A stretch of DNA of 64,000 bases from Vibrio tubiashii ATCC 19109 (lineage in GTDB: Bacteria > Pseudomonadota > Gammaproteobacteria > Enterobacterales > Vibrionaceae), in the NCBI RefSeq assembly GCF_000772105.1, contig NZ_CP009354.1, forward strand, positions 2,604,001-2,668,000, in the 5' to 3' direction. Of the stretch, positions 1 through 8,180 are shown piece by piece. A program made the translations under genes and the position numbers. Positions within the stretch are counted from its first letter, which is position 1; the number at the start of each line of letters is the position of its first letter. A model generated the notes under the pieces. It was not told the DNA's origin. It worked only from the letters and a program-made list of their open reading frames with translations, and ran no database searches.

Positions 1-1251
1 ATCTTCTTCATCTAGCTCTAGCGCACCTAGTGCTGCTGCACTGTCAGTATCACCTGCGCATAGATCACGAAGTAGCAGAGTTGGCTCCATATCTAGAGGC
101 ATTACGCGTTCGTAGTTGCCGATTGGAACCATTGAACGATCACTACCGTTAGTCGTCGTTGTCATGTTGAACAACTGACCTTTGAATACGTGACCAAGGA
201 ATGAGCGAGTAATTGAGAACTTGTTCTTACCAGGCATTGCCCAACCGAACAGTTCTTTTTCACGGCCTTCACGTAATACAGAAACCTGTACGTGGTAACG
301 ACCAAGGTATGCGTGAGGACCAATTGCATGAGTACCAGTTAGTACTGAACCAGAAATCACACGAACTTCACCTGGCATTAGCTCGCTGTCCGTTACGTCA
401 TCAAGGCATGCACCTAGAGATGTACGAACTAGACGAGGGTTATTCACTACTGGGCCAGCCAGAGAAATAACACGGTCAGTGTAAAGTTCACCAGTTAGGA
501 ACAACTTACCGAACGCGATAACGTCTTGGTAGTTGATACTCCACGCCACATTTTCTGCATTCACTGGGTATAGGAAATGCATGTGGGTGCCAGCAAGACC
601 TGCTGGGTGAGGGCCATCAAATACATGCTCTTCAACATTTGATTGAGAAGAACGAGGAAGACTTGTGCCAGATTTACATACGTAAACCTTGCCATCAGTC
701 AGAGTTGAAAGCAGATCTAAACCTGCAACGAACGCTTCTTGTTGCTCATTGATGATCAACTCAGGCTGAGCCGCCAATGGATTGGTATCCATAGCAGTAA
801 CGAAAATAGCCTTAGTAGAAGATTCGATTGCTGGAACCTTGCTGAACGGACGAGTACGTAAAGCGGTCCAAAGGCCTGATTCAACTAGTTGAGTTTTCAC
901 CGTTTCACGGTCAAGACCTGCTAGTTTATCAGCTTCAAACTTATCGAATGTCACCTGCTCTTCACCTGCCACTTCAATCACTACAGATTGAAGTACACGC
1001 TTAGCACCACGGTTAATCTCGATCACTTTACCAGCTGCTGGTGAAGTAAATTTCACACCTGGGTTCTTCTTATCTTCAAAAAGAACTTGAGCTTTCTTTA
1101 CTTCATCGCCTACGCGGACATGCATAGTAGGACGCATGCCGACGTACTCTTCGCCAAGCAAGGCGACTTTTTTGATGGTCTTACCATCATTAATCACCTG
1201 GGTAGGAGTTCCTGCAACAGGAAGGTCCAAACCCTTCTTTATTGTAATCAT
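1..1251 (-). CDS. nqrA: Na+-translocating NADH:quinone reductase subunit A (partial, C-terminus outside window)
   Basis: Subunit A of the six-subunit Na+-pumping NADH:ubiquinone oxidoreductase of the inner membrane, the main respiratory sodium pump of marine vibrios. NqrA is the peripheral cytoplasmic subunit linked to quinone reduction. Reading back from an ATG whose complement ends at 1251, the protein starts [14 protein letters not shown], the typical NqrA N-terminus, and stays open for 417 codons to the window edge. The family is about 446 residues, so roughly 30 residues and the stop lie to the left. nqrBCDEF would be expected beyond the edge, because nqrA is normally the first gene of its operon. 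No frameshift is seen. Confidence 0.95.
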   Translation of the reverse strand, partial: MITIKKGLDLPVAGTPTQVINDGKTIKKVALLGEEYVGMRPTMHVRVGDEVKKAQVLFEDKKNPGVKFTSPAAGKVIEINRGAKRVLQSVVIEVAGEEQVTFDKFEADKLAGLDRETVKTQLVESGLWTALRTRPFSKVPAIESSTKAIFVTAMDTNPLAAQPELIINEQQEAFVAGLDLLSTLTDGKVYVCKSGTSLPRSSQSNVEEHVFDGPHPAGLAGTHMHFLYPVNAENVAWSINYQDVIAFGKLFLTGELYTDRVISLAGPVVNNPRLVRTSLGACLDDVTDSELMPGEVRVISGSVLTGTHAIGPHAYLGRYHVQVSVLREGREKELFGWAMPGKNKFSITRSFLGHVFKGQLFNMTTTTNGSDRSMVPIGNYERVMPLDMEPTLLLRDLCAGDTDSAAALGALELDEED

Positions 1252-1325
1252 ACGCACTTGCACTACTTTTATCGGGAAAAAGATTCTTTGTTTGCGTAAC
1301 TTTTAGACACGACACTAGTGTCCGG

Positions 1326-1351
1326 TTTTGGTGAAGTTTTAAACACCAAAA
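1326..1351. promoter_or_regulatory. inverted repeat upstream of nqrA
   Basis: TTTTGGTG and CACCAAAA form a perfect 8-bp inverted repeat separated by 10 nt. There is no U-tract to suggest a terminator for a known transcript. The position fits an operator in the nqr promoter region, but no regulator can be named from sequence. Confidence 0.35.
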
Positions 1352-1651
1352 TCGCAACATCCTATTAAAAATCTCGCTACAAGAATTAAGCGGGATTTAT
1401 CAGGTGCGGTAGTCTATCATCTTTTTAGAAGGTGATGCCATGATGAATGCTATGATTAACAGAGATATTTCGAGTGAATAGGGTTTAAAAGGCGATAGAA
1501 TAGTCATAACTTTGAGCCACCGCACAAACATAAATCCGCACCCTATTTCCTATTTTTCTAATTCATTCACATCGTGAAACATTCTGTTTTAAAACTAACC
1601 ATTGCATTTATTTGTTTCTACCTTGTTAACATCTAGACTATCGCTACCAAT

Positions 1652-1680
1652 AAAAAGGGTAGCAAACGCTACCCCTTTTT
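1652..1680 (-). terminator. rho-independent terminator of bolA
   Basis: GGGTAGC, an AAAC loop and GCTACCC, flanked by five A and five T residues. It lies 5 nt downstream of the bolA stop on the minus strand. The A/T flanks make it potentially bidirectional. Confidence 0.85.
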
Positions 1681-1685
1681 GTGAC

Positions 1686-2006
1686 TTATTTTGAACCGCC
1701 TAAACACATCGGGCTATCTGGCGCGAGCTGATTCTGCTCTTTCCATTCATCAGCCGTATAGGTGTGCATAGACAAAGCATGAATTTGGTTGGCTAACTCT
1801 TCAGCAAGCACTTGATTCACTTGGCGGTGACGTGCAATCAAACGCGCCCCTTCAAATGCTTCACTGACAATAACCACCTTAAAGTGGCTTTCTGAGCCTG
1901 GCGGAACGTTATGCATGTAACTTTCGTTAATCACGCTTAAGTGGTCTGGATTGAAGGCCTCTTTGAGCTTGCTTTCAATGACTTCTTGGATCATCTGTTT
2001 CACCAT
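1686..2006 (-). CDS. bolA: BolA family protein
   Basis: A 106-residue BolA-domain protein. BolA proteins act with monothiol glutaredoxins in Fe-S and redox handling; E. coli BolA also affects morphology and stationary-phase gene expression. The conserved core is visible: an N-terminal helix ([14 protein letters not shown]), then [21 protein letters not shown], then the helix [17 protein letters not shown], followed by the [13 protein letters not shown] strand. Length is normal for the family. It is transcribed away from rlmG across a 125-bp divergent promoter region and ends in its own terminator. Placement beside nqrA is a Vibrio arrangement; E. coli has bolA near yajG and ampG, which are also close by here. 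Confidence 0.93.
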   Translation of the reverse strand: MVKQMIQEVIESKLKEAFNPDHLSVINESYMHNVPPGSESHFKVVIVSEAFEGARLIARHRQVNQVLAEELANQIHALSMHTYTADEWKEQNQLAPDSPMCLGGSK

Positions 2007-2131
2007 CAGATATGAACAACTTAATAAGGTTAGATAATAATCGCCTCTATCATAAAGCTAAAGGTTTTAGTTTCCTCTCCCCTCCGGTTTTGCGACAATT
2101 TAGCGATTAACGACTAGCTAGCATTCCAAAT

Positions 2132-3262
2132 ATGAAAACTGAGCTTACTTTGCACGAGCGTACTCTTTCTTTGTACCGATACCCAAAAAGAAATAATGAA
2201 ACCCTGCAAGCATGGGATGCTGGAGACGAATATCTCATCAATCATGTTGAAGAGTTAGAGTTACCAAGTAATCAGAACATTCTAATTATTAACGATCACT
2301 TCGGCGCTTTGAGCTGTTGGTTTAGCCAACGACATAAAGTTACATTGATGAGTGACTCGTTTATCTCTCATCAAGGGGCAAACGCCAACCTCAAAGCAAA
2401 CAGCTGCCCGACGATCACTAACTTGACCACCATGGACAAGATTCCAAGTGACGTCGATTTGGTGCTGTTTCAGTTACCTAAGAGTAATCGCCACTTAGTC
2501 TGGCTACTCAGTCAGTTGCGCGATTCGCTAAAGAGCTCTGTCCCGGTGATTGCGGTCAACAAGGCCAAAGAGATCCACACTTCGACACTCAAACTGTTCG
2601 AAAAATACCTTGGCGAAACCAAGACATCGTTGGCGTGGAAAAAACACCGCCTTGTCTTTAGCAATGCCAACAGTCAAACACCAATCAAAGTCTCCCCTGA
2701 CACTCGTTGGTCCGTTGATAATGAACAGATTGAGCTTAACAATCTGCCAAATGTTTATTCTGGAGAGAGTCTAGATCTCGGTGCTCGCTTTATGCTTGAA
2801 CACTTACCGCAAAATTCACAACTTAAACACGTACTCGATTTAGGCTGTGGTAATGGCGTGTTATCAGTAAAAATGGGCCAACTGAATCCTCAGATAAAAC
2901 TGACCTGTGTCGACGAGAGCTTTATGGCGGTGGAATCCGCGCAACAAAACCTTATCGCAAACTTAGGAAAAGAGAGAGAAATCGATTGTATCGCCAATAA
3001 CTGCCTCGATGGAATGCCGGCGAAAGATGTTGATTTGGTAATGTGTAATCCCCCTTTTCATCAGCAACAAGCGATTACGGATCACATTGCATGGCAGATG
3101 TTCTGTGATGCAAAGCAAATTCTTAGTGTCGGTGGACAATTATTAGTTATCGGTAACCGTCACCTCGGCTACGATGGAAAGCTATCTAGACTGTTTGGCA
3201 AGTCGAACGTAAAAGTTGTCGCTTCCAATAAGAAATTTGTTATTTTACAAGCGACTAAATAG
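2132..3262 (+). CDS. rlmG: 23S rRNA (guanine-1835 N2)-methyltransferase RlmG
   Basis: Cytoplasmic SAM-dependent methyltransferase for G1835 of 23S rRNA. The 376 residues match RlmG length (378 in E. coli) and comprise two Rossmann-like halves. The N-terminal pseudo-domain carries ILIINDHFGALSC. The catalytic C-terminal domain has the SAM-binding motif VLDLGCGNGVLS near residue 236 and the NPPFHQ catalytic loop near residue 307. Its paralogue RsmC is shorter and has a different N-terminal half; the phrase GALSCWFSQRH and the LAWKKHR segment favour RlmG. It is transcribed divergently from bolA and followed 62 bp later by the YajG-like lipoprotein gene. Confidence 0.93.
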   Translation: MKTELTLHERTLSLYRYPKRNNETLQAWDAGDEYLINHVEELELPSNQNILIINDHFGALSCWFSQRHKVTLMSDSFISHQGANANLKANSCPTITNLTTMDKIPSDVDLVLFQLPKSNRHLVWLLSQLRDSLKSSVPVIAVNKAKEIHTSTLKLFEKYLGETKTSLAWKKHRLVFSNANSQTPIKVSPDTRWSVDNEQIELNNLPNVYSGESLDLGARFMLEHLPQNSQLKHVLDLGCGNGVLSVKMGQLNPQIKLTCVDESFMAVESAQQNLIANLGKEREIDCIANNCLDGMPAKDVDLVMCNPPFHQQQAITDHIAWQMFCDAKQILSVGGQLLVIGNRHLGYDGKLSRLFGKSNVKVVASNKKFVILQATK

Positions 3263-3324
3263 TCCACTATTATCTGTCTATACGTTTCAGTAGGCTCGCA
3301 GAGTTAACAAGAAAGGAAATTACA

Positions 3325-3894
3325 ATGAGAAAACTGGTTCTAGCCGCGTCAATGGCATTACTCACTGCGTGTTCAGCTCCGCAGCAAGAGCAAATCAACT
3401 TCATGCCTAAAGCGGTATTGAGCAACAGTGATATTGTTCAAGATGCAAGTTTTACTCTGACCAGTAAAGACATGCGTTCCGCGCAATATGTTGCTTTGGT
3501 AGACAGTGGACGTTCAAACATTGAACCGATTCACTCTAAGCAAAATGTTCGCATCTCAATCGAAAACGCACTGTTGGATCAGTTCAAGTCGCAAGGTTTC
3601 CGTAGCACAGTTAACAGCGAAAACTCCGTGGAAGTGGAAGTTCAAGAAGCGCTAGTGTCTGTTAAGCACACCGTAATGGAAAACCAGATGGATGGAAAAG
3701 TCGTTCTGGAAATTACCGCAGAAACACCACAGGGCAAACTTGTTAAGACTTACACAGGTACAGCAAAACGCACAGGCGCACTTAGCGCTTCAAACGAAGA
3801 GATCGAAGAAGTACTTAATGATGTCATCAACCTAGTGCTGCAAGAAGTCTCTAACGACCGCGAACTTCAAAACTACATGCAGGAGCGATTCTAA
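3325..3894 (+). CDS. yajG: YajG family lipoprotein
   Basis: A 189-residue predicted lipoprotein. The signal peptide MRKLVLAASMALLTAC ends in an LTAC lipobox, so Cys16 is the expected lipidated residue, and Ser at +2 suggests outer-membrane sorting. The remainder resembles the YajG family, whose function is unknown. The SD AAGGAA precedes the ATG. The stop codon overlaps the next start in a TAATG junction, implying translational coupling to the periplasmic cyclophilin gene. E. coli places yajG next to ampG, and the same association is kept here with the cyclophilin gene between them. Confidence 0.88.
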   Translation: MRKLVLAASMALLTACSAPQQEQINFMPKAVLSNSDIVQDASFTLTSKDMRSAQYVALVDSGRSNIEPIHSKQNVRISIENALLDQFKSQGFRSTVNSENSVEVEVQEALVSVKHTVMENQMDGKVVLEITAETPQGKLVKTYTGTAKRTGALSASNEEIEEVLNDVINLVLQEVSNDRELQNYMQERF

Positions 3895-4439
3895 TGTGGA
3901 AAACAGCAATTGCCTCACTTGCGTTAGTTAGCAGTCTCGCATTTGCAGGTCCAAAGGTAGAATTCGAAACCAACCTAGGCTCTTTCACTGTTGAGCTAAA
4001 CCAAGAGAAAGCCCCAATCACGGTGGCAAACTTTTTAAAGTATGTCGACGATGGCAGTTATGTTGGCTCTCAATTTCATCGCGTGATCCCTAACTTTATG
4101 GCTCAGGGTGGTGGTTTTGATAAAGAGATGAAGCCGCTAGCGACTTACTCGCCGATTAAGAATGAAGCGTCGAATGGGTTGAAGAACAATACGGCAACGA
4201 TTGCAATGGCGCGTACCAACAACCCAAATTCTGCAACTCGTCAGTTTTTTATCAACTTCGTCGACAATAACTTCCTTGACTATGACCAACGCCCACCAGG
4301 TTACGCAGTGTTTGGTAAAGTAACGCAAGGTTTTGACGTAATTAGAAAGATGGGTAAAAAACCGACCCACTCAGTAGGACGCTACCGCGACGTTCCTGTT
4401 GAGCCAATCATAATTACAAAAGCAACTCTTCTAAAATAA
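3894..4439 (+). CDS. periplasmic peptidyl-prolyl cis-trans isomerase, cyclophilin type
   Basis: A 181-residue cyclophilin that catalyses cis/trans isomerisation of prolyl bonds. Residues 1-18 (MWKTAIASLALVSSLAFA) form a Sec signal peptide with an A-F-A cleavage site, so the mature enzyme is periplasmic. Catalytic cyclophilin motifs are present: FHRVIPNFMAQGG (the FHR arginine), then ATRQFFINFVDN and YAVFGKV. It is closest in type to the PpiA/PpiB enzymes; the signal peptide favours a PpiA-like role, but the symbol is left open. It is coupled to yajG by a one-base start/stop overlap and followed by a terminator. Confidence 0.92.
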   Translation: MWKTAIASLALVSSLAFAGPKVEFETNLGSFTVELNQEKAPITVANFLKYVDDGSYVGSQFHRVIPNFMAQGGGFDKEMKPLATYSPIKNEASNGLKNNTATIAMARTNNPNSATRQFFINFVDNNFLDYDQRPPGYAVFGKVTQGFDVIRKMGKKPTHSVGRYRDVPVEPIIITKATLLK

Positions 4440-4446
4440 TCCTCTT

Positions 4447-4480
4447 AGGCTCTAATCTCCAAGGTTAGAGCCTTTCTTCT
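4447..4480 (+). terminator. rho-independent terminator after yajG-cyclophilin
   Basis: AGGCTCTAA pairs perfectly with TTAGAGCCT across a 9-nt loop, and is followed by the pyrimidine tract TTCTTCTT. It starts 8 bp after the cyclophilin stop and separates this pair from ampG. Confidence 0.75.
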
Positions 4481-4512
4481 TGCATACCGGAAACTCAAAC
4501 AAGGAATAGTGT

Positions 4513-5904
4513 ATGTCTTCTGACTCCCCTTCACTGTCTTGGCGAGAAACAATTCAAAGCTACATGGATAGACGCCTGATGTGGGTGTTCATGCTCGGCT
4601 GCTCAAGTGGTTTTCCCTGGGTATTGATTGGTTCGAATATGTCAGGCTGGCTCAAAGATGCCGGGCTGACTCGCGCAGCAATTGGCTACTTTGGTAGTGT
4701 TTTCGCTGTCTACGCAATTAACTTTCTCTGGGCACCGCTGGTCGACAGGGTACGTTTGCCACTATTGCACGCAATGCTAGGTCAGCGCCGAAGTTGGATA
4801 TTCCTCTGTCAGTCAGTGGTTCTCGTTTGCACCTTATTTATTGCGGGTGTCGATCCATCGCAAAACCTGATGCTCACTTCAATGTTAGCTCTGGGGATTG
4901 CTATCTCGTCAGCGACGCAAGATATTGCTATCGATGCGTTTCGTATCGATACTTTCCCTAAATCAGAACCTTCAAAACTGCCGCAAGCTTCTGCGATGGC
5001 AGTGATTGGTTGGTGGACGGGCTACTCAGTGCCTGGTTACCTTGCCTTTATCAATGCCGATTCCGTCGGTTGGAATGGCGTTTACTACGGTATGGCCGCC
5101 ATTGTCGCCATTCTGATGGTCTTCACCTTGCTCGTCGGTGAGCCAAAAACCCAGCGTGATTCATTGCAAGCGCAAGCGGAACAACGCCATAGCAAGGTGG
5201 TCGGCAATCGAGCCGTTGCATGGCTAACGGTAACCGTGGTGGAACCCTTCTTAGATTTCTTCAAAAGAAATGGCTTCCGCGTCGCACTGACACTACTACT
5301 GTTCGTTTTCCTATTTAAGATTGGTGAGGCTTTCCTTGGCCGAATGTCAATTACCTTCTACAAAGAGATTGGCTTTAGTAACGAACAGATCGGTTATTAC
5401 TCTAAGTTAATCGGCTGGGGACTAACAATCTTGTTCACTCTCGTTGGCAGTATGGTCAATGTGAAGTTTGGTATTGTGCGCGGTCTGATGATCGGCGGCA
5501 TTGCTATGGCGTCGAGTAATCTGATGTTTGCATGGATCGCTAAGGTTGGACCAAATGAGCAACTGTTCTTAGCCACACTAGTAGTCGATAACTTTACCTC
5601 AGCGTTTTCGACGGTCGCCTTTGTCTCTTTCTTAACCGTAGTCACAGGGCAAGCTTTCTCGGCGACTCAGTACGCCCTGCTCGCTTCATTAGGCAATTTT
5701 GGTCGAACGACACTTGCTTCATTCTCGGGGGAGTTGGTCGATTACCTCAACGACTGGTCAACCTTCTTTATCTTGACCGCAGTGATGGTGATTCCAAGCC
5801 TAATTATGCTCTATTCACTAAGGCATTATTTTTCAGATATGTTGGATAAAGCAAGGGAACGGGACAAACAGGAATTAGAGACGCAAAGCACAGAAAATAG
5901 TTGA
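4513..5904 (+). CDS. ampG: AmpG family muropeptide MFS permease
   Basis: Inner-membrane major facilitator that imports anhydromuropeptides (GlcNAc-anhMurNAc peptides) from the periplasm for peptidoglycan recycling and beta-lactamase signalling. The 463-residue sequence has the characteristic AmpG N-terminal block (LMWVFMLGCSSGFPWVLIGSNMSGWLKDAGLTRAAIG split over residues 23-60), the motif SATQDIAIDAFRID near residue 136, and about 12 or more hydrophobic segments. A charged hydrophilic tail (residues 440-463) is cytoplasmic. It starts at an ATG preceded by AAGGAAT. The window also holds much of the murein synthesis pathway. Confidence 0.93.
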   Translation: MSSDSPSLSWRETIQSYMDRRLMWVFMLGCSSGFPWVLIGSNMSGWLKDAGLTRAAIGYFGSVFAVYAINFLWAPLVDRVRLPLLHAMLGQRRSWIFLCQSVVLVCTLFIAGVDPSQNLMLTSMLALGIAISSATQDIAIDAFRIDTFPKSEPSKLPQASAMAVIGWWTGYSVPGYLAFINADSVGWNGVYYGMAAIVAILMVFTLLVGEPKTQRDSLQAQAEQRHSKVVGNRAVAWLTVTVVEPFLDFFKRNGFRVALTLLLFVFLFKIGEAFLGRMSITFYKEIGFSNEQIGYYSKLIGWGLTILFTLVGSMVNVKFGIVRGLMIGGIAMASSNLMFAWIAKVGPNEQLFLATLVVDNFTSAFSTVAFVSFLTVVTGQAFSATQYALLASLGNFGRTTLASFSGELVDYLNDWSTFFILTAVMVIPSLIMLYSLRHYFSDMLDKARERDKQELETQSTENS

Positions 5905-5908
5905 TCAA

Positions 5909-5941
5909 AAAAGGCTTGGTTCAAAAAACCAAGCCTTTTTC
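5909..5941. terminator. bidirectional terminator between ampG and chrR
   Basis: AAAGGCTTGGTT and AACCAAGCCTTT form a 12-bp stem with a short A-rich loop, flanked by A and T runs. It lies between the convergent genes ampG and chrR and can serve both. Confidence 0.85.
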
Positions 5942-5954
5942 ATTCTATCTGCGT

Positions 5955-6617
5955 TTAAGGATACATACCTTTGCCAAACAGGTTAAACACTCTTGCTACA
6001 CCTTGGGTAAAGAGCATCGGCTCTGTAAGCACGGTCAAACATAAGCAATCTTCGCCGACGCGGGTGAACGGACTGTGTTTCACTGAACCATCTTTAAGTA
6101 AGTAATCACCCACTTCATAGTGGCCATCCTCATCACTAAAACCTCCATGCAGCACTAGTGTTGATTCTAAACCTTTGTGCGTATGCTGAGGGATGGTGAC
6201 ATCTTCTGCGATGTACATCAGATTGATTCGCGCTTGCTCGGAAATATCTATCGAAGCGCTGTAGACCTTACCTCCATAGCTTTTCCACTCGCCTATTTTG
6301 TCTCTAAAGCGAGATAACGAAAGAGGAAGCCTAAACGTTTTGTCATTTACTTCGATAAAAGTTGGTAATCGCGGCGGTCTCAGTGGCTCGCTGTTCTGCT
6401 CTAAACGTACAATCTGATCAAACATTGAATCCAAATCTAAGTTGGAATCAACGCTTTCACTAACTAGCTCTTCTCCACACTCGGCTTCAAACTGTTGAAC
6501 TAGCTGCCTACATTTAGGACAACTCTCGATATGAGTGGCAATTGTAAAGGCACTCACATCATCAAGAATGCCTTGAGCGTAAGCCTGCAACATTGATGTT
6601 TGTGGATGGAAACTCAT
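5955..6617 (-). CDS. chrR: ChrR-type zinc-cupin anti-sigma factor
   Basis: Cognate anti-sigma factor for the adjacent ECF sigma; in ChrR systems singlet oxygen or organic peroxide releases the sigma. The N-terminal zinc anti-sigma domain shows HIESCPKC (H-x3-C-x2-C) about 30 residues in. The C-terminal cupin domain (about residues 90-215) has metal-ligand-like residues in TIPQHTHKGLESTLVLHGGF and a GDYLLKDGSVKH strand. I chose the ATG at 6617 (220 aa), one base after the sigma stop and downstream of GAGGCAGAG. An upstream in-frame TTG at 6632 would overlap the sigma gene by 14 nt and is less likely. Translational coupling to the sigma gene fits their equimolar use. Confidence 0.9.
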   Translation of the reverse strand: MSFHPQTSMLQAYAQGILDDVSAFTIATHIESCPKCRQLVQQFEAECGEELVSESVDSNLDLDSMFDQIVRLEQNSEPLRPPRLPTFIEVNDKTFRLPLSLSRFRDKIGEWKSYGGKVYSASIDISEQARINLMYIAEDVTIPQHTHKGLESTLVLHGGFSDEDGHYEVGDYLLKDGSVKHSPFTRVGEDCLCLTVLTEPMLFTQGVARVFNLFGKGMYP

Positions 6618-6618
6618 A

Positions 6619-7197
6619 CTACTCTGCCTCAATTGAATTGCGTAATTTCTCTACCGCTAATCGCAATCTAGATTTAACGGTGCCTAAAGGTATGTCGAAC
6701 ATATCTGCGACTTGCTGATGGGGGAGTTCCTCAAGATATACGGCTTTGACCACCTTCTTCTGCGCTTCAGGCAGAATATCGAGATACTTAATAATCTGCT
6801 GCTTCAAGCGCTCCGTTTCAGGAGAGTAGTGTTCAACCAAATCAGGTGGGCAGTAGTCATTAGGCCAAATATCTTCCGAGTGGATATGCGCTTCTCTCCC
6901 CTTCTGTTTGCGCAGGGTATCGAAACAGAGGTTACGAGCAATGGTATAGATCCAAGTAGAAAGCGAGCTTTTACTACCATCAAACAATGCACTTTTTTGC
7001 CACACGGTTGCCATCGCTTCTTGCACGATTTCTAAAGCCACCTGTTCATTGCCCATATGCCTATAGGCAAACTGTTTTAAACGTGGGGAGAAATGAGAAA
7101 ACACTAGAGCAAATGCTTGTTTGTCTTGTTGCTTCACCTTCTCCATACACGACGCCCAGTCATTCTTTTTAAAAGCTTGGGTATCTATGTTGGCCAT
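6619..7197 (-). CDS. rpoE: ECF RNA polymerase sigma factor, ECF11/RpoE-ChrR type
   Basis: A 192-residue group IV sigma factor. Region 2 (about residues 25-95) contains FAYRHMGNEQVALEIVQEAMATVWQKSALFDG and STWIYTIARNLCFDTLRKQK. Region 4 (about 130-185) contains LPEAQKKVVKAVYLEELPHQQVADMF and PLGTVKSRLRLAVEKLR. It is coupled to chrR, so it is the ChrR-controlled singlet-oxygen type and not the RseA-controlled envelope-stress RpoE; the shared name can mislead. A matching ECF11-like promoter lies just upstream and overlaps the stop of the LON-domain gene, suggesting autoregulation. Confidence 0.9.
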   Translation of the reverse strand: MANIDTQAFKKNDWASCMEKVKQQDKQAFALVFSHFSPRLKQFAYRHMGNEQVALEIVQEAMATVWQKSALFDGSKSSLSTWIYTIARNLCFDTLRKQKGREAHIHSEDIWPNDYCPPDLVEHYSPETERLKQQIIKYLDILPEAQKKVVKAVYLEELPHQQVADMFDIPLGTVKSRLRLAVEKLRNSIEAE

Positions 7198-7225
7198 TTC
7201 GATATCCTTAATAACGCCCCTGAAC

Positions 7226-7257
7226 TTATTAATACGTCTGACAAACTATTTGGATCA
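7226..7257 (-). promoter_or_regulatory. candidate ECF11-type promoter of rpoE-chrR
   Basis: On the minus strand TGATCC (complement of 7252-7257) is followed about 18-20 nt later by an ATTAATAAG stretch. As I recall, the Rhodobacter ChrR-controlled sigma recognises TGATCC, then about 18 nt, then TAAGA. The -35 is exact and the -10 is loose. The TGA of TGATCC is also the stop codon of the LON-domain gene. Confidence 0.45.
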
Positions 7258-7836
7258 CTGTGTCAGCTCATCTCCTAAGGTTTTTGTAAGAAAACGAACA
7301 GCACCTGTGCAATCTTTTTGCCCGACTAAACGATCAAATTGCTGATTGGTCAGAGGGAGTATTTCTAACCAACGTTGACTGACCCAACTGGCATCATCAA
7401 AAAACTTTTGCTCGTAGAGATTGCCAATATCAGGGAACTGCTGATAAACGCGATTTAAATAATGACAGATTGGCTCAACCTCTTTATCAACTGAAGAATA
7501 CTCCCAACTTGGTAGCCATTTTACTCTGGCATATCGCAAACCATCGTATTCAACTCTGACATGCTTGATCTCGAACTTAGTTATACCGGTGACTGAGATC
7601 CCGAGTAAACCATCGTCAAGTTGCTCAAAGTCAATCACCTTAACTAGGGTTCCGGTTTTAGACAATTCACTGCCATCAGGCTCATCACGCTTTTCAAACA
7701 GACACACACCAAAGGTTCCATCGGCTTTCATCGCTTGAGAAACCAATCTTTTATATCGTGGCTCAAAAATCCTTAAGCGCATTTTCCCTTCTGGCAACAC
7801 AAAAGAGCTCAAAGGAAAAAGCATAATCTCAGGCAT
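7255..7836 (-). CDS. LON peptidase substrate-binding domain protein
   Basis: A 193-residue stand-alone LON N-terminal domain without ATPase or protease parts. The family signature begins MLFPLSSFVLPEGKMRLRIFEPRY and continues FGVCLF and GTLVKVIDFEQLDDGLLGISVTGI. Such proteins presumably bind unfolded substrates, but their role is unsettled. The gene lies 57 bp upstream of rpoE on the same strand, so it may be the first gene of the sigma/anti-sigma transcript. A second ECF11-like promoter is seen upstream (8006-8034), which suggests membership of the sigma regulon. That link is inference. Confidence 0.88.
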   Translation of the reverse strand: MPEIMLFPLSSFVLPEGKMRLRIFEPRYKRLVSQAMKADGTFGVCLFEKRDEPDGSELSKTGTLVKVIDFEQLDDGLLGISVTGITKFEIKHVRVEYDGLRYARVKWLPSWEYSSVDKEVEPICHYLNRVYQQFPDIGNLYEQKFFDDASWVSQRWLEILPLTNQQFDRLVGQKDCTGAVRFLTKTLGDELTQ

Positions 7837-7933
7837 AAATGTAACTCCCCATCTTTTTATTAACAGTTACGTTACAACACACCAACCCGATCATTCACCG
7901 AATATGTTGAATACATGATAAGCATAAAAATTT

Positions 7934-7949
7934 AGGCCAACGTTTGCGT
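7934..7949. promoter_or_regulatory. candidate PurR/LacI-family operator upstream of tsx
   Basis: AGGCCAACGTTTGCGT matches the E. coli PurR consensus ACGCAAACGTTTGCGT at 14 of 16 positions, with only one mismatch at the strongly conserved ones. It lies in the 344-bp gap between the LON-domain gene and the nucleoside-channel gene. Control of a nucleoside porin by PurR, or by a related LacI-family factor such as CytR, is plausible but inferred. Confidence 0.5.
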
Positions 7950-8005
7950 AATCGATACCTATATCACTTTCTGTGCAATGCAATGAAAGTTCCGTTACAT
8001 TTAAA

Positions 8006-8034
8006 ATTTTAGTCTGTTAATGAGATCCCGATCA
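8006..8034 (-). promoter_or_regulatory. candidate ECF11-type promoter of the LON-domain gene
   Basis: On the minus strand TGATCG (complement of 8029-8034), a 17-nt spacer and TAAAAT (complement of 8006-8011). This resembles the TGATCC-N18-TAAGA type and points toward the LON-domain gene, about 170 bp upstream of its start codon. Confidence 0.4.
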
Positions 8035-8055
8035 CCAGATTTATGTTTTTTTACA

Positions 8056-8131
8056 TTGGTTGCACATGGCTTTTGAGATTTTTATCGATATTATTCCCTC
8101 CCATAAAGCACAGCTAAGATTGTGCAACCAA
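8056..8131. promoter_or_regulatory. 11-bp inverted repeat in the tsx leader, CytR-like half-sites
   Basis: TTGGTTGCACA at 8056-8066 and its exact complement TGTGCAACCAA at 8121-8131 flank a 54-bp A/T-rich segment, ending 49 bp before the tsx start. Each arm contains GTTGCA, the core of the E. coli CytR octamer GTTGCATT, and CytR tolerates wide and variable half-site spacing. A looped operator or an mRNA stem-loop are both possible. Confidence 0.4.
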
Positions 8132-8180
8132 GTAAATATCTACTGAATATTTAAATTAACAAACATAGAGAGTTCCCATT

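Larger units (their letters stand above)
1252..1685. other. intergenic region upstream of nqrA
   Basis: About 430 bp between the nqrA start and the bolA 3' end with no convincing gene. It should hold the nqr operon promoter, reading leftward. Visible structure is a perfect 8-bp inverted repeat (TTTTGGTG at 1326-1333, CACCAAAA at 1344-1351, 10-nt spacer), about 75-100 bp upstream of the nqrA start codon, plus the bolA terminator. The rest is A/T-rich without clear signals. Confidence 0.6.
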
